Of a stretch of 64,000 nucleotides of DNA, positions 59,201 through 64,000 are shown one piece after another; position 1 is the stretch's first letter, and each line of letters starts with the position of its first letter. A program made the translations under genes and the position numbers. The notes beneath the pieces are model-generated. The model made no database searches. It saw only the letters and a program-made list of their open reading frames with translations, and was not told the DNA's origin. Source of the DNA: Phragmites australis (lineage: Eukaryota; Streptophyta; Magnoliopsida; Poales; Poaceae); the NCBI RefSeq assembly GCF_958298935.1, contig NC_084929.1, forward strand, positions 7,750,001 through 7,814,000, written 5' to 3'.

Positions 59201-62200
59201 ACCCAGAGACTCTAGGTTCTGTCAACTCGATAGAGACACCCAGGGCTTGAGAACTTCCAGAATCTGAATACTTCGGGCTAGGTTGGACCTTCCGGGTTCT
59301 GGAACATGGCAGAACTTGATTTTGAGCTGAGATTTGACGTGGATTTATGAGAGAAGAACAATTTGACATATAAGATATTTTTGCCACTTGTGGTCCGCCA
59401 ACAAGCAACGATGCATAACAATGATCACAAGTAGCAAAACATGAACGAAAGATCAAAGAATCAAATTTTTGAAAATAACACTAAAAAGAGATTTTTGCAA
59501 ACTTCTAGCTACCAAAGCTATAAGACCAGAACAAACAATTGTGTGCAACATATCAAGCCATGTTGCGTGAATCTAGGATATTTAGCTCACTTCTCAACTG
59601 GCATAACCTTTGCATGTCTAGTGGCTTGGTGAGGATATCAGCTAGTTATTTTTTGGTTCTCACATAACGAATATCGATATCCCTTTTGGTTGAGTGGTCT
59701 CTCACGAAATGGTATCGGATGTCTATATGTTTGATTCTTGAGTGTTGTACAAGATAGTTGGCTATTTTTTATAGTACTATCATTGTCACACAAAAGTGAG
59801 ACTTTGGTCATGTTGTAGCCATAGTTTCTCAAGGTTTGCCTCATCCAAAGTATTTGAGCACAACAAGCGCCTACAACAACATACTCGGCTTCAATAGTGG
59901 ATAGAGCTATGAAATTTTGTATCTTTGAGGTCCAAGACACCAAAGACCTACCCAAGAATTGGTAAGTCCCAAAGGTACTCTTCCTATTCACTTTGCAACT
60001 AGCATAGTTGGAATCTAAATAGCCGATAACATCAAAGGTTGAACCTTTAGAATACCATAAGCCAAGGAAAGGGGTATGAACTAAATATCTAAGAATTCTT
60101 TTGACGACCACTAAAAGACACTCTTTTAGCAGCTTGAAATCTTGCACATATGCACACACTCAACTCTCAAAACCTTGCAAGATTTGATACACTAGAGTAG
60201 CCTCCGAGTTAAAAAATACTATAACGGCTAGTTTTTTTGGGGCAAGGATATAAATACTCCTCCCCCTCTTTATTTAAGTGCGGTTATTGCCGAACCAACT
60301 CAAGCCAAACACAGTTTAACGCATAACCAAGAGCTTTGACTGAAACCGAACACGGACAGGCCGGATGACTGACAGATCCTGAGTATTCTGGTCAACCTGG
60401 AGACTCTGGGTAAAACACAAGGGCCCTAACCGAACGCCTCCTGCCAGAGCTGGACCTGAAAACCTCGGGTAATCCGGAGTATCCGGGTACAGACTAAGAC
60501 TTAGAACTTCTTGGTGTTTGTGGGATGATTTATGTCTCTCTTCTTTAGTCTAATTGGGTACTTTGAGCACTCATACATCTTCAAGTCTATCTATACGCAT
60601 CCCTCTTGATAATACAGCATAGTTGTACTCAAATTCGAAAATAAAATCTATTTAAATCTATTGAGTGACTACATGCCGCTTCTCTTTTCCTTTTGAGGGA
60701 CGCCAATGTCATTTAACTTCTTTGATGGGACTAAAACATATTCATAATTTTAATAAACTCATTAGTCTCTTAATCATTTGTCATCAATTATCCAAAACCT
60801 ACATAGGGGCCTAGATGCACTTTTAGGTGCTGCTGCCCCGTCTGGGTTGGGGTTGCTGCTGCTGCCTGGTGTGCTATGCTTCGTCTCCATGGTGGTGCAG
60901 CTGGCCACTGTGTTTGTCTCCTTGCATCATCACGCTGCCTTTTATCCTCCCCTTTGCCAGGACTATCTCCTTTCCCCAGTTCTGGCCAACAAGGAGCATG
61001 ACGGCTTGGTGGTATTTCGAGGCTCATCTTTGGCGTTGCTTCCTATGGGGGCTTTTCAGGGCAGCGTGCTCTCGTGATGGCGGCAGCCTTGGCGGTTGCG
61101 GCGTGGCTTCAGTGAAGGTGCTGGGGGTGGGGAGTCGTGTGCAAAAGCTCAGGCCAACGATTTGATGGTGCCAATATCGATGATGCCCGCTGGCGCCATT
61201 TCCTCCCTAGAGGCGATATTGTGACGTCTCTCCCACCGTGAGGGTGTCTCTAGGTGAAAGCCTATCCTTGGCTTTTAGTCGAGCGACGGGAGCATAGGCG
61301 TCACTTCCTTCTTGAAGGCGTCATCTTTGGAAACCCTCCTGCATTGTTGGGCTGCACCTGATTCTTTTGTAGGTTGGCACCTACACCTCCGTTGGGGGAG
61401 GCGGTGTTTCCAGATCATGTGGCATCCTTAATATCAGTTACTGCCTGATGCGCACTCCTCCGAAGCATCATGCCCACTGATTGCCTGGAGGTTTGGTTCG
61501 GCATGGGAGCAAGGCTCGGCCAACCAAGCTGCTGCTGGCATTGTAGTAGGGCTCTGCTAGCTTATTGCTCAGGATGTTGGTTTGGTGCGCGAGTTGAGTT
61601 AGGTTGGGCACGATTGTTTGCTGGTTGCGTCATGTGTTATGGGCGTCGTTGTGTTTGTTTGGCATCTTTGTGTTTGTTCGGTGTCGTTCTTCGCCAGCTT
61701 CTTTTGTAGGTTTCACCTCTATGTCATCGCTTCTCGATAGCTGTTCATTCAGTTTGGTGCTTCACAACAGAGTTTTGGTCCAATGTGCACTCCTCCGAAG
61801 CGACGTGCTACCAACTTGTGGGTCAGAGAGATGCGGCGTGGGAGCATAGCTCTGTCAACCGAGTTGTGAGGGTGTTGTTTGGTTGGTTAGCATGCGAGTT
61901 AGGTTGGGTTGGTCCTATCTGTTATCGGGTTTGTGCTTTTGGTGTGAGTGTCGTCTGTAGAGTTGTGGTCGCATTATCGTCCCGGGGTTGTGATGTTTTC
62001 GAACACGATTTCTCTTATAAACTTGGTTATTTCTCTTCTTCTATGATAAAATCGATAATGCTCTTGCTGTCCTTTCAGAAAACAGTTAAGAACAAGACCT
62101 GTGTATGAAGTGATCTTCTAACCAGTAAAATTCTACTTATGGTAACTTTTTGCAGGATTCCTTGGCCTATGCCTCTCCTATGCATTGACGCTTTCTTCTG

Positions 62201-63541
62201 CTCAAGTGTTCTTAACACGATTCTACTCAAATCTTGAAAATTACATAATATCGGTGGAGAGGATCAAGCAGTTCATGCATCTGCCTGCAGAGCCTCCAGC
62301 TGTCATCTGTGACAGAAGGCCTGCTCCTTCTTGGCCATCTAAAGGAAGGATAGATTTGGACAATTTAAGAGTAAGAAACTGAAATTTCTAAAGCGACAAC
62401 CAAATGATTTTTGTTGTTGTTGTTGTCCAATGTTCATACTTTGCTTACCTGTGTTAGGTCAAGTACCGGCCAAATGCGCCTACGGTTCTGCGGGGTATCA
62501 CCTGCACATTTGCAGCAGGGAACAAGATTGGAGTTGTCGGCAGAACAGGAAGCGGGAAGACGACTCTTCTGAGTGCATTGTTCCGCCTTATCGACCCATC
62601 CAGCGGGCGAATTCTTATCGATGATCTTGACATTTGCACTATAGGACTGAAGGACCTGAGGATGAAACTCAGCATCATTCCTCAGGAGCCAACCCTTTTC
62701 AGAGGCAGTGTAAGGAGTAACGTCGATCCTCTAGGTCTGCACACCGACGAGGATATCTGGGAGGTCAGCGAAACTACGAATCTGAACCCCATATTAGTAC
62801 CAGTACATTCTGAAATGTTCATAAAATCAAGAATTTCAGTAGATGCCAATGTAATAACATTGTTTTTCTTGTATTGCACATATTGGTTAATCCTGGTCCT
62901 GATGCCCCTTTCTACTGCAGACTTTGGATAAGTGCCAGCTGAAGAAAACAATCAGTGACCTTCCTAGACTACTTGAATCACCAGGTGAGTCATGGTCATG
63001 ACTCTAAACTGTCCATATCCTCTGAACCACTCAGATGATTTTTTTCCAGAAGTGTATAGCGCTGAAAATTCTCTGATTACTGGTCATCCTGACACTTTCA
63101 GTGAGCGATGATGGCGAGAACTGGAGCGTCGGTCAACGGCAGCTCTTCTGCCTCGCGCGTGTTCTCCTCCGTAGGAACAAGATCCTGGTTCTTGACGAGG
63201 CAACAGCATCCATCGATTCGGCCACCGACGCCATCCTGCAGAGAGTCATCAAGCAGGAGTTTTCAGGGTGCACAGTGATCACCATAGCACACAGGGTTCC
63301 TACTGTCACAGACAGTGATATGGTCATGGTTCTTTCCTACGGTAAGCAGCTGGCTCCGAGCACTTCTAACATTCTGGCCGACAAAATTAACTCTTCAGAA
63401 CTATGTCCAAAATGATGTAAATGAATTTCTCTTGTAACTGCAGGCAAAATAATAGAGTATGACAGGCCATCAAGGTTGATGGAAAATGAGGACTCTGCCT
63501 TCTGTAAGCTCGTCGTCGAATACTGGTCCAACTACAGGTGA
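53231..63541 (+). CDS. ABCC-type (MRP-like) full-size ABC transporter, 12 exons
   Basis: Exons: 53231-53258, 53512-55454, 55543-55863, 56090-56176, 56252-56854, 56941-57105, 57186-57480, 62156-62370, 62458-62763, 62921-62984, 63102-63341, 63444-63541. All introns are GT-AG. The sum is 4365 nt, giving 1454 residues, normal for plant ABCC. The start at 53231 is chosen because its short exon splices in frame into VSGRLLPPS. Order: N-terminal hydrophobic segments (about 35-180, TMD0-like), membrane domain 1, NBD1 with Walker A GPVGAGKS (634-641), MSGGQ (724-728), Walker B YLLDD (745-749) and VTHQVE; membrane domain 2; NBD2 with GRTGSGKT (1247-1254), WSVGQ (1350-1354), LVLDE (1371-1375) and IAHR. 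All ATP-site motifs are intact. The family moves conjugates and other organic anions, often at the vacuole; substrate and membrane here are unknown. Intron 7 holds a LINE with a nested Copia. Confidence 0.92.
57496..57511. repeat. LINE target-site duplication, left copy
   Basis: TTAAGAACAAAAACCT corresponds to TTAAGAACAAGACCT at 62086-62100, with one small difference. The length of 15-16 bp is typical for LINE insertion. Confidence 0.65.
58684..59290. repeat. Palindromic word cluster in copia B
   Basis: AACCCGGAGTATCCGGGTT at 58684-58702 has perfect 8-bp arms around GTA. AACTCGGAACCTCCGGGTT is at 59153-59171. Decayed copies are near 59078 (aacccagagtatccggat), 59183 (tctggagtatctaggt) and 59202. 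The LTR part has ccggagtatccgg near 60474-60486. Confidence 0.7.
59638..60159 (-). pseudogene. Copia B RNase H fragment
   Basis: The minus-strand frame contains [50 protein letters not shown] and [13 protein letters not shown]. These are the C-terminal RT connection and RNase H of Copia pol. The end is frameshifted relative to the family. It is homologous to copia A 37727 to about 38250. Confidence 0.75.
60200..60819 (-). repeat. Copia B LTR part
   Basis: It shares with the copia A LTR the terminal 'cattagtc.cttaatc' and 'tcatcaatnatc.aaaacc' sequences and the 'gggacgccaatgtcatt' word. It contains 'ggatataaatactcc', which could be read as a TATA-like element, near 60246-60260. The inner border is set by the jump into pol. 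Confidence 0.6.
61445..62000. repeat. ~335-bp imperfect duplication inside the LINE-like insertion
   Basis: 'gcactcctccgaagc' at 61451 and 61785, and '(g)catgggagcaaggctcggccaac' against 'cgtgggagcatagctctgtcaac' about 50 bp after each, show two diverged units. No coding was recognised in either. Confidence 0.55.
62086..62100. repeat. LINE target-site duplication, right copy
   Basis: TTAAGAACAAGACCT pairs with 57496-57511. The splice acceptor of exon 8 follows 55 bp later. Confidence 0.65.
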
Positions 63542-64000
63542 AGCTGCAAACAAACCTGACAACTTGTCGGGCAAAAGCATCGCCAACAAGATTGTTGACA
63601 GTACAAGCACTATATGTGTCATGTGCAACTCTAGGTTAGGTCTTTGGGCCGGCATGGTATTGTAGCAGCACTTACTGTAGCTATGCCTATTAGATAGTTT
63701 CCCTGGTCCTTGAGTTAGATTAGTTGTTAGGGATCATATCAGATTGGTTAGATATAAGATTTGTTAGTTAAGACCGGTTTCTATATAAAGGAGATCACAA
63801 CATCTATTTTCAAATAGAAGAGAAGAATTAATCTAAGTCTCTTCAATCTATAGTCTAATTCCTTCCATAGCAGATGATGCCGCCTGACAGACGTTTATAC
63901 CCCTTTATGATCCTATGATCATAACAATATGACACACATGAATAGAAGGTTATTCTTGTTGGGTGTAGCATTGTTTAGCTCTTTGCCCAGTAAGTGAAAC
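63542..64000. other. 3' flank of the ABCC gene with LTR-like sequence
   Basis: TGTTAGGGATCATATCAG at 63725, a strong TATA box (ctatataaagg) at 63781-63791 and an end-like 'ccttccatagca' at 63872 give the outline of a short 148-bp LTR in the same orientation. No primer site follows, so it would be a solo LTR. It could also be part of the transporter 3' UTR. Confidence 0.3.

Larger units (their letters stand above)
58350..60819 (-). mobile_element. Copia B: deleted minus-strand Ty1/Copia element
   Basis: The right end at 60819 (ggggcctagatgca) matches the LTR end of copia A. An LTR part runs to about 60200 and is joined directly to the pol end (RNase H 59638-60159), so the LTR remainder, primer site, gag and most of pol are deleted. 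Left of RNase H lie palindromic words (58684-59290) and the start of an extra ORF (minus, from about 58600), equivalent to copia A. No 3' LTR was found. The left border is uncertain. It is antisense to the host transporter gene. Confidence 0.65.
57512..62085 (+). mobile_element. LINE-like insertion in intron 7, with copia B nested inside
   Basis: It is bounded by the imperfect 15-16 bp duplication. The 3' end (about 62030-62085), with 'ttctatgataaaatcgataatgc' type sequence, 'cttgctgtcctttcag' and a short A-run, has the look of a plant LINE 3' terminus. The 5' part (57512 to about 58350) is GC-rich without recognised coding, and 60820-62030 is GC-rich with no endonuclease or RT motif seen. 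It is therefore a truncated or non-autonomous copy. The LINE call rests on the duplication and the 3' end. Confidence 0.55.
57481..62155 (+). other. Intron 7 of the ABCC gene, expanded by transposons
   Basis: The donor 'ccaggtacag' and acceptor 'tttttgcag' join codons in phase 1 (APG|FLGLCL), so splicing across 4675 bp is expected. Without the insertion between the two duplicated target sites, the intron would be only about 85 bp, a normal plant size. Confidence 0.75.

Noticed and set aside
1..64000. Prokaryotic-type systems (CRISPR, defence islands, operons)
   Set aside because: Spliced genes, plant retrotransposons and absence of dense ORFs rule out a prokaryotic window. The direct repeats seen are retroelement minisatellites without spacers.

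Overview
This window looks like nuclear DNA of a grass (Poaceae). It has one intron-containing plant ABCC transporter gene with a GC-rich 5' part and AT-richer 3' exons, as is common in grasses. Almost everything else is nested LTR retrotransposons (Ty3/Gypsy of the Tat type and a tRNA-Met-primed type, plus Ty1/Copia), CACTA and LINE remnants and one MITE. I saw no bacterial operon, CRISPR array, rRNA or tRNA gene. The species cannot be named from the sequence alone.

Layout. 1-205: end of an LTR on the minus strand. 406-1750: tandem repeats. 2019-3440: 3' end of a plus-strand Tat-type Gypsy element (T1). 3441-14020: an old, heavily mutated minus-strand Tat-type element (T2) with both LTRs, gag-pol and an extra ORF in antisense. 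14035-28155: a CACTA (En/Spm-like) remnant. It keeps the end of its transposase, a cluster of CACTGCCGG hairpins, a TATA box and a TnpA-like second gene. That gene is split at 17212/27106 by a young Gypsy element (17213-27105, target-site duplication GTTCT). The young element is rearranged: LTR, gag-pol, LTR, inverted pol fragment, partial LTR. 30242-31596: LTR-like sequence. 31597-35190 (T3) and 46705-52390 (T4): two more minus-strand Tat-type remnants with antisense ORFs and minisatellites. 35690-44380: a minus-strand Copia element (copia A). 45675-45962: a MITE with terminal inverted repeats.

53231-63541 is an apparently intact 12-exon gene for a full-length ABCC (MRP-type) transporter of about 1454 residues. 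Its intron 7 has grown to 4.7 kb through a LINE-like insertion with a 15-16 bp target-site duplication. A deleted Copia element (copia B) sits inside that insertion in antisense.

The points most worth following up are: the three-LTR composite with an inverted pol piece inside one target-site duplication; short palindromic words (core CGGA-N3-TCCG) shared by two divergent Copia elements in their LTRs and 3' internal regions; spliced-looking antisense ORFs in the Tat-type elements; and hairpins beside the TATA box of the CACTA second gene. Exon boundaries were placed by eye from GT/AG sites and reading-frame continuity. Element names rest on recognised protein and LTR motifs, not on database searches.
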